This document shows, in pieces, positions 18,780 to 26,543 of a stretch of DNA of 64,000 nt (positions are counted from its first letter, which is position 1; every line of letters begins with the position of its first letter). A model generated the notes under the pieces. It saw only the letters and a program-made list of their open reading frames with translations, was not told the origin of the DNA and did not search any database. Source of the stretch: Bradyrhizobium_A sp052115025 (GTDB taxonomy: Bacteria > Pseudomonadota > Alphaproteobacteria > Rhizobiales > Xanthobacteraceae); the NCBI RefSeq assembly GCF_052115025.1, contig NZ_JBFRFW010000008.1, positions 124,001 to 188,000 on the forward strand, written 5' to 3'. The translations under genes were made by a program, and so were the position numbers.

Positions 18780-19289
18780 ATGGCGATCCTCGGCCTGTCC
18801 CAGTTCAAGTACACCACGGACTGGACCTACGAGACCTCCGAAGACACATCGGTCGGCCTGATCGGCACCTACTCCACCGGAACCGTGGTCCTCAGCAACA
18901 ATGCCACAGGCGACGAGATGCGGATCAGCTACAAGGCGCTGTCCTGCTCGCTGAGCAAAGGCCTGCCCTTCGGCATCACGAAATCGCACTTCACCGATCC
19001 GAGCGGCGGCGTCGGGCCGGTCTGCAGCAACCGCTATTTCGATTCGATGTGCTTCCCCTGCCGCGGCTATATCCTGTCCGCGGGCGCCACCTTCGGCGAA
19101 TCCGGTGAGGTTCTCGCCAAGATCTTCGACATGCCGCCGCCCAAACCCGGGCCGAACGGCGGCGGCGCAAGCATCTTCTATTTCGGCGCCTGGCCGTTCG
19201 CGGGCTTCCGCTGCTGGGGCCAGTTCACCGCGACCACTCCGGGCGGTGGCCTGAGCGCGGCGCTGGCGGGCTTCGGCATTGCCGATTGA
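18780..19289 (+). CDS. Uncharacterised 169-aa protein
   Basis: It starts with an ATG at 18780 preceded by GGAG 8 nt upstream. The product (MAILGLSQFKYTTDWTYET at the N-terminus) is low in charge and rich in Gly, Ser, Thr and aromatics, with five cysteines including SMCFPC. It has no signal peptide or clear TM. The composition suggests a beta-rich fold. I do not recognise it. The 145 bp downstream contain a CtrA-like box ahead of the DUF2336 gene. Confidence 0.7.
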   Translation: MAILGLSQFKYTTDWTYETSEDTSVGLIGTYSTGTVVLSNNATGDEMRISYKALSCSLSKGLPFGITKSHFTDPSGGVGPVCSNRYFDSMCFPCRGYILSAGATFGESGEVLAKIFDMPPPKPGPNGGGASIFYFGAWPFAGFRCWGQFTATTPGGGLSAALAGFGIAD

Positions 19290-19342
19290 GCCCCCTTTCC
19301 ATTCGACCGCATTTGAACGAAATCGGTCAGGATCCCTTAGGG

Positions 19343-19357
19343 TTAAGTGCCTGTTAA
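19343..19357. promoter_or_regulatory. CtrA-like box TTAA-N7-TTAA
   Basis: TTAAGTGCCTGTTAA is a perfect TTAA-N7-TTAA box 78 bp upstream of the DUF2336 start. It shares GCCTGTTAA/ACCTGTTAA with the box at 18554. The spacing fits activation or repression of the DUF2336 promoter; this is inferred from the motif only. Confidence 0.52.
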
Positions 19358-19427
19358 AATGACGTCGCTAGTGTTGGCGGCCGGGAGGCCCTCTCGAGCG
19401 AATCGGGGATTCGGGAGACGGCTGCAT

Positions 19428-19466
19428 ATGAGCGATGACCACGTTTCCACCGATTCCAGGCCTTGA
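19428..19466 (+). other. Possible 12-codon leader ORF overlapping the DUF2336 start
   Basis: ATG at 19428 opens a 12-codon frame (MSDDHVSTDSRP, then TGA). GGGAG at 19413-19417 is about 10 nt away, a usable distance. The DUF2336 ATG at 19435 is in another frame, 17 nt from the same GGGAG. It may be a leader peptide, or simply chance. Confidence 0.25.
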
Positions 19467-20364
19467 CGGGCTGATCACACTCTCCCGCCGCGAAGGCGTC
19501 GACATCCGTCCGACGCTGCTGCGGGTGCTCACCGATCTCTATGTCCAGACCCCGTCGCACACGCCCGACGAGGAGCAACATTTCGTTGCGCTCACCTCCC
19601 GCCTGATCGACGAGGTCGACGATGCCACCCGTGCCGCCGTGCACGCCCGGCTGTCGATCTACCCGCGCACACCACGGGCGATCATGGACAAGCTCACCGC
19701 TCCCCCGCCAGCCGCACCGGCATGGACGATCCCGCAGGCACGCCGCGATGAGACCGGCGACCTCCAGGAGGCGCCAGCACTGGCGATGCAGCCTTCTGAG
19801 GCGTCCGAGCTGAACGAGATGTTCTTCAGGGCCGGCGCCGCCGAGCGCCTGCAGATCCTGCGCAGCCTCGAGGAAGCACCGCTGAAAGCCGCGCCGCGGA
19901 TCGACGCGCGGCGCGCGGCGCGTGCGGTGACGGCGCTCGATCAGATGGCGCGGGAAGCGGACCTCATCGGCGTTACCGCAGAACTCACCGAAGTGCTGGT
20001 TCTGCCGAGCCGGCTCGCCCAGCGCATCGTCGAGGACCAGGGCGGCGAGCCGCTCGCCTGCGCGCTGAAGGCCATCGACATGCCCAGCGAGGCGTTTCAG
20101 CGCGTGCTGCTGTTTCTCGATCCTGAACTCGGCGCTTCGGTGACGCGGGTCTACACGCTGGCACGGCTGTACGACAAACTGAGCGAGCGCATGGCCCTGG
20201 TGATGCTGGCTGCCTGGCGTGGCACCTCGCTGGCGGGCCGCGCCAAACACCGCCCGATGCTCTATGATGACGAGCGTCAGCGCGCTCGCGCCACAGCCCA
20301 GCCGCGCGCCACCGTGCAGCCTGCGTCCACGCCGCTGCCGTCGCGGCAGCCGACGCGCGGCTGA
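19435..20364 (+). CDS. DUF2336-domain protein
   Basis: The 309-residue cytosolic protein is built of helical repeats: LDGLITLSRREGVDIRPTLL at the N-terminus, a variable Pro/Ala linker at about 85-115, and a second helical region (SELNEMFFRAGAAERLQILRSLE to MALVMLAAWRG). It ends in a Thr/Pro/Arg-rich tail. DUF2336 proteins are alphaproteobacterial and of unproven function; several are associated with cell-cycle or motility regulons. The upstream CtrA-like box supports such a link by inference. The start is the first in-frame ATG, though its ribosome-site spacing is poor. Confidence 0.85.
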   Translation: MTTFPPIPGLDGLITLSRREGVDIRPTLLRVLTDLYVQTPSHTPDEEQHFVALTSRLIDEVDDATRAAVHARLSIYPRTPRAIMDKLTAPPPAAPAWTIPQARRDETGDLQEAPALAMQPSEASELNEMFFRAGAAERLQILRSLEEAPLKAAPRIDARRAARAVTALDQMAREADLIGVTAELTEVLVLPSRLAQRIVEDQGGEPLACALKAIDMPSEAFQRVLLFLDPELGASVTRVYTLARLYDKLSERMALVMLAAWRGTSLAGRAKHRPMLYDDERQRARATAQPRATVQPASTPLPSRQPTRG

Positions 20365-20370
20365 TATCCG

Positions 20371-20715
20371 CTATTTCGCGGCAAGCTCGAGGAAGTGCCG
20401 CCCTTCGCGGTCCTCGATCTCGACGATCCAGACGTCGGGATCGAACCGGATCTCCTTGGCGAGACGCTCCTCCACCGTGGCCTCCGGAACCGGCGCGGCC
20501 GAAAGCGGGGTGAAGACGCGCTCCACCGGGCGGCTGTTGTCATAGGCGGTCTGCGGCGCGGGGGTGAACAGCATGGCACTGCCGTCGAGCAGCGCCACCT
20601 TGACGAACACGGCCCCCGCCTCTTCGGCGCCGCGCCGGCGCACCGCGCCGAACACGCCATTGACCTGGCAGCGGCGCAGATACGCGGCCACCCAGATATT
20701 GGATTTCAGTCTCAT
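20371..20715 (-). CDS. DUF1491 family protein
   Basis: The 114-residue protein starts at the ATG at 20715 (MRLKSNIWVAAYLRRC), the characteristic DUF1491 beginning; a longer upstream extension looks non-coding. The conserved core includes GAVFVKVALLDGSAMLFTPAP and the C-terminal DVWIVEIEDREGRHFLEL. It is soluble and of unknown function. It converges on the DUF2336 gene with 6 bp between the stops. Confidence 0.88.
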   Translation of the reverse strand: MRLKSNIWVAAYLRRCQVNGVFGAVRRRGAEEAGAVFVKVALLDGSAMLFTPAPQTAYDNSRPVERVFTPLSAAPVPEATVEERLAKEIRFDPDVWIVEIEDREGRHFLELAAK

Positions 20716-20811
20716 GCCGCGACGATAAAGGAGCCCACCGATCGGACAAAGCCGTTTCTGCGACGCGACGGGCGCATGCCGTACATGCGCCGACGCCACG
20801 GTGGTGGACGG

Positions 20812-21516
20812 CTAGTCGATGGCGCGGCCGGTGACCGTGCCGAGCTCGCGCACCAGACGATCCGAGATCTGCCCCGTGACCGGGAGCCGACGCTCGCGCT
20901 CGAACTTCTGGATCGCCGTCTGGGTGTCGGTGCCGACGATGCCGGTCGGCTTGAGCTGGCCATAGCCGAAATCGGTCAGGGCGCGCTGCACGGCGGCGAC
21001 ACGGCGGGTCGAGACGATCAGGTCGCCGACCGGATCGCTGCGGGTGGCTGCGGGAATCGCAGCTGGCGGCCGCGCCACATTGGCGGCCGCAACCGGATGC
21101 GCAGCCGTCTTGATCGGCGCGGTGGTCGGCGCGGCCTCGGCCTCGACCGGCCGCGGCCGAGGCATCGGGCTCGCCGCCGGGACAGACGCGGTCTGCGCAA
21201 CCGGCGCAGGGATGGACTGGGCTGCTGGCGCCGCCATTGCTGTCGGCGCGGCGGCCGGCGCATTCGCCGGCAATGCAAACGCGGTGTGGAACATCGGCGC
21301 AGGATGGCGGCCCGGCTGCAGGAACATGGCGTTGACGACAATTGCGCCGATCGCGACCGCCGCCACGCCGCCCGCCACCGTGTCCTTGGGGCTATGCAGC
21401 AGGACGCGCATCAGCAGATTGCGCTCGACCTCGACCTCCTCCACCACAGCCGGCTTGGCGCGGCCACGGCGGCGCGGCTGGATGTCGTCGTCGTCGATCA
21501 CGAGGGCTTTAGGCAC
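20812..21516 (-). CDS. Membrane-anchored peptidoglycan-binding (PGB_1) protein
   Basis: The 234-residue protein has a charged cytoplasmic N-terminus (about 1-45, with RRRGRAK), one TM (about 47-66), a long Pro/Ala-rich periplasmic linker (about 70-165) and a C-terminal peptidoglycan-binding domain (about 172-225: VAAVQRALTDFGYGQLKPTGIVGTDTQTAIQKFERERRLP). Its GTG start overlaps the 3' end of the upstream histidine-kinase gene by 8 bp, implying translational coupling. It probably senses or anchors to the cell wall in concert with the kinase. Confidence 0.85.
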   Translation of the reverse strand: MPKALVIDDDDIQPRRRGRAKPAVVEEVEVERNLLMRVLLHSPKDTVAGGVAAVAIGAIVVNAMFLQPGRHPAPMFHTAFALPANAPAAAPTAMAAPAAQSIPAPVAQTASVPAASPMPRPRPVEAEAAPTTAPIKTAAHPVAAANVARPPAAIPAATRSDPVGDLIVSTRRVAAVQRALTDFGYGQLKPTGIVGTDTQTAIQKFERERRLPVTGQISDRLVRELGTVTGRAID

Positions 21517-23359
21517 TTTTCTTCACCTGAATGTCTTGGCGTTCGGAACGTTGGGCCGGCGCGAGCGCCGTCACGTTGGAAGGTCTCGGCGTGGCCGCGG
21601 TGGCCTGGAGCGGCAGCAGGATGGTGACGGTCGTCCCCTCGCCCAGCCGGCTCGCAACCGTCATGTTGCCACCGTGCAGCTCCGCAAGGCTCTTGACGAT
21701 CGACAGTCCAAGACCCGTGCCTTCGTGACGCCGCTGATAGGTCGTGCCGGCCTGGAAGAACGGCGCGCCGATCCGCTTGAGGTCGTCGCTGCTGATGCCG
21801 ACGCCGGTGTCGGCCACCGACAGCACGAGGCGGGCGCCCTCGACCCAGGACGACACCGTCACGGCACCGCCGCGCTCGGTGAACTTGATGGCGTTCGACA
21901 CCAGATTGAGCATGATCTGCTTGAACGCCCGCACGTCGCCGACGACCTCGGGCAGGTCGTCCGGCACCCGCGTGCGCAGTTCGAGCCCGCTCTCCCGGGC
22001 CTTCAGCGCCATCAGGTTGCAGCAGCTCACGATCGCCTCGCGCGGCATGAACGGATGCAGCGCGATCTCGAAATTGCCGGCCTCCATCTTCGAGATGTCG
22101 AGGATGCCGTTGACCACCGACAGCAGGTGCTGGCCTGACTCGTTGATCAGCGCAGCATATTCCTTGCGGCGCTCAGGCGTGATCATCAGGTCGTCCTCAC
22201 GGACGATCATCTCGGAGAAGCCGATGATGGCGTTGAGCGGCGTACGCAACTCGTGGCTCATGGTGGCGAGGAAGCGGCTCTTTGCCGCATCGGCCCGCTC
22301 GGCCTCGACACGTGCCGCCTGCAGGGCCTCTTCCTGCAGCTTGCGCTCGGTGACGTCGCGCATCACGGCGACCACCTCGCCCTCCGCGTCGTCGGGCGCC
22401 ACTTGCGAGCGCTCCATCGGACGGCAGCGCATTTCCACCCAAATCCAGCTTGCGCCGCCGGTGTCGCCGCGCGGCGCTTCGCGGCGCAGCCGGAACTCGA
22501 CGCTGCGCGCTTCGCCGCCGCGCGCGGCATCCGACAGCGCCTTCAGATAGGCCGGGCGGTCGGCGACGTGAACGCGATCGAACAGCCCGTGCCCGTAGAG
22601 GCCGGCCAGTGGCCCGCCCAGCATCGCCTCGGCGGCCGGCGAGATGAACTGCACCGCGCCATTGCGGCGATGGCGGGAAATGACGTCGCTCATGTTGAGG
22701 GCAAGCAGGCGGAAGCGCTCCTCCTCCACCATCAACAGCTTGCTGCTGGTGCGCGCCAGCGATTCGGCGCCGAAAGCCAGCACCGCGGCGAACAGCGTCG
22801 CAGCCGCGATGCCGGCGGCCTCGAACGCCATGCCGGTGTGCGGCTGGACCTGCGAGGGCGGCAGCATGCCGGCGACTTCGACCAGCACCAGAACAGCCAC
22901 GCAGGCGAGCGCGAGGCTGACAGCAAACCCGACCACGCGGCGTGACGCCGACAACGCCGCCTCGAGCGGCACCACGACCAGCCATGCCGCCGCGAACGAC
23001 GAAATGCCGCCCGTCACCAGCGACACCGCCACCACCATGGTGGCGAGCGCGATCGACGACAGCACATGAGCGCTCTCGTAGCGGCCGGTGCGTGACAGAA
23101 AATAGGCGACGAGAATCGGAGCGATCAGCCAGGCATAGACCGCGACCTCGATCTCGGCCGGCGCGCCGCGTACGGCGAGGTAGATCGGCAGCGACGCAAG
23201 CGCCGCAAGGCTGCCCAGCAGGCGCGGCGCGATGAACGCGCGGTGCCGCGCGCTGGTCATCGCATCAAAGCGCGCCGACGGATGCAGCAGAGCGTCCAGA
23301 TGCTCGCGAATTTTGTTCAGAACCGTCACGTTGTTCTCGCGCTTCGGCGTGGTCGTCAC
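21509..23359 (-). CDS. PAS-domain membrane histidine kinase, DivJ/PleC-like
   Basis: The 616-residue protein has five to six N-terminal TM segments (about 45-205), a PAS domain (about 215-340: FRLLALNMSDVISRHRRNGAVQFISP), a HisKA domain with the phospho-acceptor His in ATMSHELRTPLNAIIGFSEMI, and a HATPase domain (NLVSNAIKFTERG, DTGVGIS, GTGLGLSIVKSL). The HELRTPLNAIIGFSE box is typical of the DivJ/PleC cell-cycle kinases that feed CtrA. There is no receiver domain. Orthology to DivJ is likely but not provable here, so no symbol is given. It overlaps the peptidoglycan-binding gene by 8 bp. Confidence 0.88.
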   Translation of the reverse strand: MTTTPKRENNVTVLNKIREHLDALLHPSARFDAMTSARHRAFIAPRLLGSLAALASLPIYLAVRGAPAEIEVAVYAWLIAPILVAYFLSRTGRYESAHVLSSIALATMVVAVSLVTGGISSFAAAWLVVVPLEAALSASRRVVGFAVSLALACVAVLVLVEVAGMLPPSQVQPHTGMAFEAAGIAAATLFAAVLAFGAESLARTSSKLLMVEEERFRLLALNMSDVISRHRRNGAVQFISPAAEAMLGGPLAGLYGHGLFDRVHVADRPAYLKALSDAARGGEARSVEFRLRREAPRGDTGGASWIWVEMRCRPMERSQVAPDDAEGEVVAVMRDVTERKLQEEALQAARVEAERADAAKSRFLATMSHELRTPLNAIIGFSEMIVREDDLMITPERRKEYAALINESGQHLLSVVNGILDISKMEAGNFEIALHPFMPREAIVSCCNLMALKARESGLELRTRVPDDLPEVVGDVRAFKQIMLNLVSNAIKFTERGGAVTVSSWVEGARLVLSVADTGVGISSDDLKRIGAPFFQAGTTYQRRHEGTGLGLSIVKSLAELHGGNMTVASRLGEGTTVTILLPLQATAATPRPSNVTALAPAQRSERQDIQVKKSA

Positions 23360-23534
23360 ATGACGCGCCGGACCGCCCCCGTTATCGTTGCGCGATCGTG
23401 TCAGAGCGAGCTTAAGCGAACGCTAAAGCAGCGCTGCGCGGGTAGCAGGGCCGCGCCGCAAACGGACGTTGGCGGCGGAAAGCGGCGTCATTCGGCGCGA
23501 ATGGTGAACGCAAGGTTTCCGCCCGTGGTCCGGT

Positions 23535-23550
23535 ATGGTTTCGAAACCAT
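23535..23550. promoter_or_regulatory. Perfect 16-bp palindrome
   Basis: ATGGTTTCGAAACCAT is its own reverse complement. It lies 175 bp upstream of the kinase start and 257 bp upstream of the DUF5330 start. The dyad symmetry suggests a dimeric repressor or regulator site; no regulator is identified. Confidence 0.4.
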
Positions 23551-23688
23551 GTACGCCCCGCGCGCGCATAGCGGCGCGCGCGGCGCAGGCCACGGCTGAT
23601 GCCGGCGAATCGTTGTCGACAGATCGAATCGGATGCGCGGCAAAACAGCCGCGGACCATCAATCAAAAATTTACGGCGAACCAAATCA

Positions 23689-23710
23689 TTCAAATTTTCG
23701 ACAATTTGAA
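23689..23710. promoter_or_regulatory. AT-rich inverted repeat
   Basis: TTCAAATT, a 6-nt spacer (TTCGAC) and AATTTGAA form a perfect 8-bp inverted repeat 97 bp before the DUF5330 start. It is AT-rich in an otherwise GC-rich region. It could be an operator or a weak RNA hairpin. Confidence 0.38.
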
Positions 23711-23807
23711 CGGATCACCAAAACGCGGAATTTATCGACGGCTGGTACTGCTCGCCACAGATTGCGAGACCAATCGCAACGGGGTGAACGACAGTACGGG
23801 TGGCGAA

Positions 23808-24206
23808 ATGTTTTTCCTGCTTCGCATGGCATTCTGGCTCGGGCTCGTGCTCGTGCTGCTGCCGACGGACAAATCTCAGGAGACTGCTGACATCAAGGCG
23901 CCGCAGCCGCAGGTGGGAGCCGCGGATGCGATCTCGGCGGCGACCGCAGCGGTGTCGGACATGAGCCAGTTCTGCACGCGCCAGCCCGGCGCCTGTGCGG
24001 TCGGCGGTCAGGCGGCGGCCGTGATCGGCCAACGCGCGCAAAACGGCGCCAAGAAGCTCTACAACATCATCACCGAGAAACGCGGCGACCACACCGGCTC
24101 GATCGGTCCGATGGAAGCGGCGCGCGGTGGTAGCGACACCCTCACCAGCGAAGACCTGCAGGCGGAATGGCGCGCGCCGGAGCCCGGCTCGACGCCCTCA
24201 GGCTAG
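23808..24206 (+). CDS. DUF5330-like small membrane-anchored protein
   Basis: The 132-residue product starts at the ATG at 23808 with GGGTGG upstream. An N-terminal hydrophobic segment (FFLLRMAFWLGLVLVLLP) is followed by a short domain with ISAATAAVSDMSQFCTRQPGACAVGGQAAAVIGQRAQNGAKKLY, which carries two conserved-looking Cys. This matches the DUF5330 pattern of rhizobia. The C-terminus is acidic and Ser/Gly-rich. The frame extends upstream to 23535 but that part is AT-rich and non-coding in character. Function unknown. Confidence 0.8.
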   Translation: MFFLLRMAFWLGLVLVLLPTDKSQETADIKAPQPQVGAADAISAATAAVSDMSQFCTRQPGACAVGGQAAAVIGQRAQNGAKKLYNIITEKRGDHTGSIGPMEAARGGSDTLTSEDLQAEWRAPEPGSTPSG

Positions 24207-24348
24207 GCGGAACCCGCTGCCCGCCCGCCGCCGCTGCGTTCCCGGCCTGGCCGAAAACGGCCCGGCGAGCGATCTTTTGCGTCGCCGAATATCGCTTTCG
24301 AGCGCCGGCGAACTCATATAAGTCTCGGATAAACGGATCCGGGACACG

Positions 24349-24774
24349 ATGACGATCGACGAGATCAAGGACAATTTCGCCCTGCTGGACGAGTGGGATG
24401 ACCGCTATCGCTATGTGATCGAGCTGGGACGCTCGCTCGCGCCGATGAGCGAACAGGATCATTCCGCCGAGAACAAGGTCCAGGGCTGCGCCAGCCAGGT
24501 CTGGCTCGCCCGCACCGTGCAGGCGGATGCGGCCGGCGGAACGCGGCTGCATTATGTCGGCGACAGCGACGCCCATATCGTTCGCGGTCTGATCGCGATC
24601 CTGCTGGCGCTGTATTCCGATCAGCCGGCGAAAGCCATTCTCGAAACCGATGCGGTCGCGCTGTTCGAGGAGCTGGGCCTTCGCGAGCACCTGACGCCGC
24701 AGCGCTCCAACGGTTTCCGCGCCATGGTCGAGCGCATCCGCCGCGATGCGCGTGAGGTGCTGGCGGCGGCCTGA
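24349..24774 (+). CDS. sufE: SufE-family cysteine desulfuration protein
   Basis: The 141-residue cytosolic protein starts MTIDEIKDNFALLDEWDDRYRYVIELGR. It has the SufE active-site Cys at residue 47 in NKVQGCASQVW, which accepts sulfane sulfur from the SufS desulfurase for Fe-S cluster assembly. The C-terminal helices (GLREHLTPQRSNGFRAMVERIR) are typical. No other suf genes are nearby, so this is a detached copy, as is usual in this group. Confidence 0.93.
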   Translation: MTIDEIKDNFALLDEWDDRYRYVIELGRSLAPMSEQDHSAENKVQGCASQVWLARTVQADAAGGTRLHYVGDSDAHIVRGLIAILLALYSDQPAKAILETDAVALFEELGLREHLTPQRSNGFRAMVERIRRDAREVLAAA

Positions 24775-24804
24775 GGCACATCCCGCCGGCCAGCCGCCGA
24801 TCGC

Positions 24805-25218
24805 CTATCTTCGCCGCCGCCGCTGCTGGCCAAGCCCCATCTTCTTGGCAAGTTGGGAACGAGCCACCGCATAGCTCGGCGCCACCATCGGGTAGTCCGG
24901 CGGCAGCCCCCATTTCTCGCGATACTGCTCAGGGGACATGTTGTAGCGCGTGCGCAGATGGCGTTTCAGCGACTTGAACTTCTTGCCATCCTCCAGGCAG
25001 ACCAGATAGTCCGAGGTCATCGACTTCTTGACCGGCACCGCCGGTTTTGCCGGCTCGGGCGCGGCCTCAGCATGGCCGGCCGCGACCCGCACCAGCGCCG
25101 CATGCACCTGATTGATCAGCGCCGGCAGCTCCGACGCCGACGTGGTGTTGTTGCTGACATAGGCCGAGACGATGCCGGCCGTCAGATCGATGAAGGTCTT
25201 GGCGGGGGCGTCGCTCAT
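24805..25218 (-). CDS. mucR: MucR/Ros-family transcriptional regulator
   Basis: The 137-residue protein starts at the ATG at 25218, chosen over one 9 nt upstream because GGAAG lies 9 nt before it. The N-terminal half (TAGIVSAYVSNN) and the C-terminal DNA-binding part (YLVCLEDGKKFKSLKRHLRTRYNMSPEQYREKWGLP) are typical of MucR/Ros. In the zinc-finger stretch the first Cys is present, the second ligand position is Asp (CLED), and the residue three after the conserved His is Arg (HLRTR). Metal binding may therefore differ from classical Ros. MucR proteins are global regulators of exopolysaccharide, motility and host interaction. The tail is Arg-rich. Confidence 0.92.
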   Translation of the reverse strand: MSDAPAKTFIDLTAGIVSAYVSNNTTSASELPALINQVHAALVRVAAGHAEAAPEPAKPAVPVKKSMTSDYLVCLEDGKKFKSLKRHLRTRYNMSPEQYREKWGLPPDYPMVAPSYAVARSQLAKKMGLGQQRRRRR

Positions 25219-25343
25219 CGCTTGCATCTTCCATCACCAGCGGCCAATGCCGCGGCATTGCGAGATCAACCCGCGCGCGCGCTGGCCGAATACCTTCGAT
25301 TATGTGCGTATGACTAAACGGGTGACAAGAACAACGCTGGCAA

Positions 25344-25370
25344 CTGCGGGTTTTATTTGGAAACCCGCAG
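25344..25370 (-). terminator. Hairpin between mucR and the upstream minus-strand gene
   Basis: A perfect 10-bp stem CTGCGGGTTT / AAACCCGCAG with a 7-nt loop lies 23 bp downstream of the minus-strand gene ending at 25393 and 126 bp upstream of the mucR start. On the minus strand no long U-run follows, so it may be a weak terminator or a control element in front of mucR. Confidence 0.42.
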
Positions 25371-25392
25371 CGTTCGCCCGCCCCGCCGTGCG

Positions 25393-26199
25393 TCAGCCGC
25401 CTCGCTGCTCGAGATGCCTGCGCAGATCCTCGATCGACGCGAACCGCACCATGCCTTCTGGCATCTGCGCCTCGATCGAACCGTCCGAGTAGAGCGAGTA
25501 GGCCATGCCGTCGACCACGCCGGACTTCAGGACAGTCACCGGCGGCGCTTCGGCCGGGCGGCGGATCGGCGGCGGCATCGGGGCCGGCTTCACCTCCTCG
25601 GGCTCACGGCCGGTCCGGCGCGCCGCCCGCCCACGGTCGGGAACGGGCCAGGCATCGTCAAATGACGGATGCGGTTCCGTACTCTCCACCGGTTCCTCTG
25701 CGCTGGTCGCCTCGGCGTCCCCTTCGGGCGCCTCCCGCTCCCGTCGGGTCGACGTGAACAGCAGGTTCCGCCGCTTGCGTGCCGGCTCCTGGGCCGGCGG
25801 AGCCGGAACCGGCTCCGGAGCAGGCGCAGGTTCCGCAGCAGGCGTGGCACGGTCACGGACCGCGCGCTCGGCCTGCCAGGGCGGCAGGGCATCGGACGGA
25901 CGGGATGGTTCAGGTCCGCGCGTCTCGGCGGCGGGGCGTGGAACGTTCGCGACAGGCGGTGCAGGGAACGGGTCTTGCCGGAGATCTGCGGGGGCGGCGG
26001 ACGCCAGCGCCCGGGCGATCGACCGCAGTTCGCGCACCACGAGCCCGATCGCGATCAGCAGCGCGCCGGTGCAGGCCCCGAGTGCCCCCGTGACAATCAA
26101 GGTGTTGCCGAAACTGAACTCCTTCACCGGAATGCCGAAGCCGATCCCCAGAAGTCCAACAACAAGAATAACCAGTCCGGCTACAAAGAGCCCAAGCAT
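25393..26199 (-). CDS. Two-TM membrane protein with long Pro/Ala/Glu-rich region
   Basis: The 268-residue product starts at the ATG at 26199 with GGAG 6 nt upstream. Two TM helices (about 2-22 and 34-58) are followed by a long low-complexity region rich in Pro, Ala, Glu and Arg (about 70-215). A short conserved-looking C-terminal module reads VLKSGVVDGMAYSLYSDGSIEAQMPEGMVRFASIEDLRRHLE. The disordered part is probably cytoplasmic. No known function. Confidence 0.75.
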   Translation of the reverse strand: MLGLFVAGLVILVVGLLGIGFGIPVKEFSFGNTLIVTGALGACTGALLIAIGLVVRELRSIARALASAAPADLRQDPFPAPPVANVPRPAAETRGPEPSRPSDALPPWQAERAVRDRATPAAEPAPAPEPVPAPPAQEPARKRRNLLFTSTRREREAPEGDAEATSAEEPVESTEPHPSFDDAWPVPDRGRAARRTGREPEEVKPAPMPPPIRRPAEAPPVTVLKSGVVDGMAYSLYSDGSIEAQMPEGMVRFASIEDLRRHLEQRGG

Positions 26200-26543
26200 T
26201 TGCAACTCCACGCCTACCGCCGCGGCAGCGCCCCTTGCCACGATAGCGTCATAATGTCGGAGGGAACAACCGACAATTGCGGACAATGCCTCTTTCTCAA
26301 CACCGAGGGTTGTCCTCTCGTGTCAGTGAAAGACAACGCCGGCACACCGTGAGCGCGAGGTGGAACCGGACGCCTGCGACATTTCACCATGCCGCAAATG
26401 TTGCGCCGCATCAGGCCAATTGCGCCACAATTAGCAATTACTTGACGCGAATAGCGCGCTATATATGGCCCACTGGGGAAGATGAAGGCCTAAAATGGCA
26501 GAACGCTAAGGCCTCCGGGGGTCGCTGGGTTCAACAACTAATC
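26200..26543. other. 344-bp gap with AT-rich promoter-like DNA
   Basis: This gap lies between the divergent two-TM gene and the glycosyltransferase. The 26420-26480 part is AT-rich, with TTGACG at 26442 and a perfect 12-bp palindrome ATAGCGCGCTAT at 26451-26462 running into TATAT. The spacing to a -10 is not canonical, so I call this promoter-like only. No gene is supported. Confidence 0.45.

Larger units (their letters stand above)
23360..23807. other. 448-bp non-coding gap rich in palindromes
   Basis: No convincing gene lies between the divergent histidine-kinase and DUF5330 genes. The gap holds a CtrA-like TTAA-N7-CTAA at 23412-23426, a 16-bp perfect palindrome at 23535-23550 and an 8-6-8 inverted repeat at 23689-23710. 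The 23640-23760 part is notably AT-rich for this genome, as expected of promoter DNA. A small RNA is possible but not demonstrable. Confidence 0.6.
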
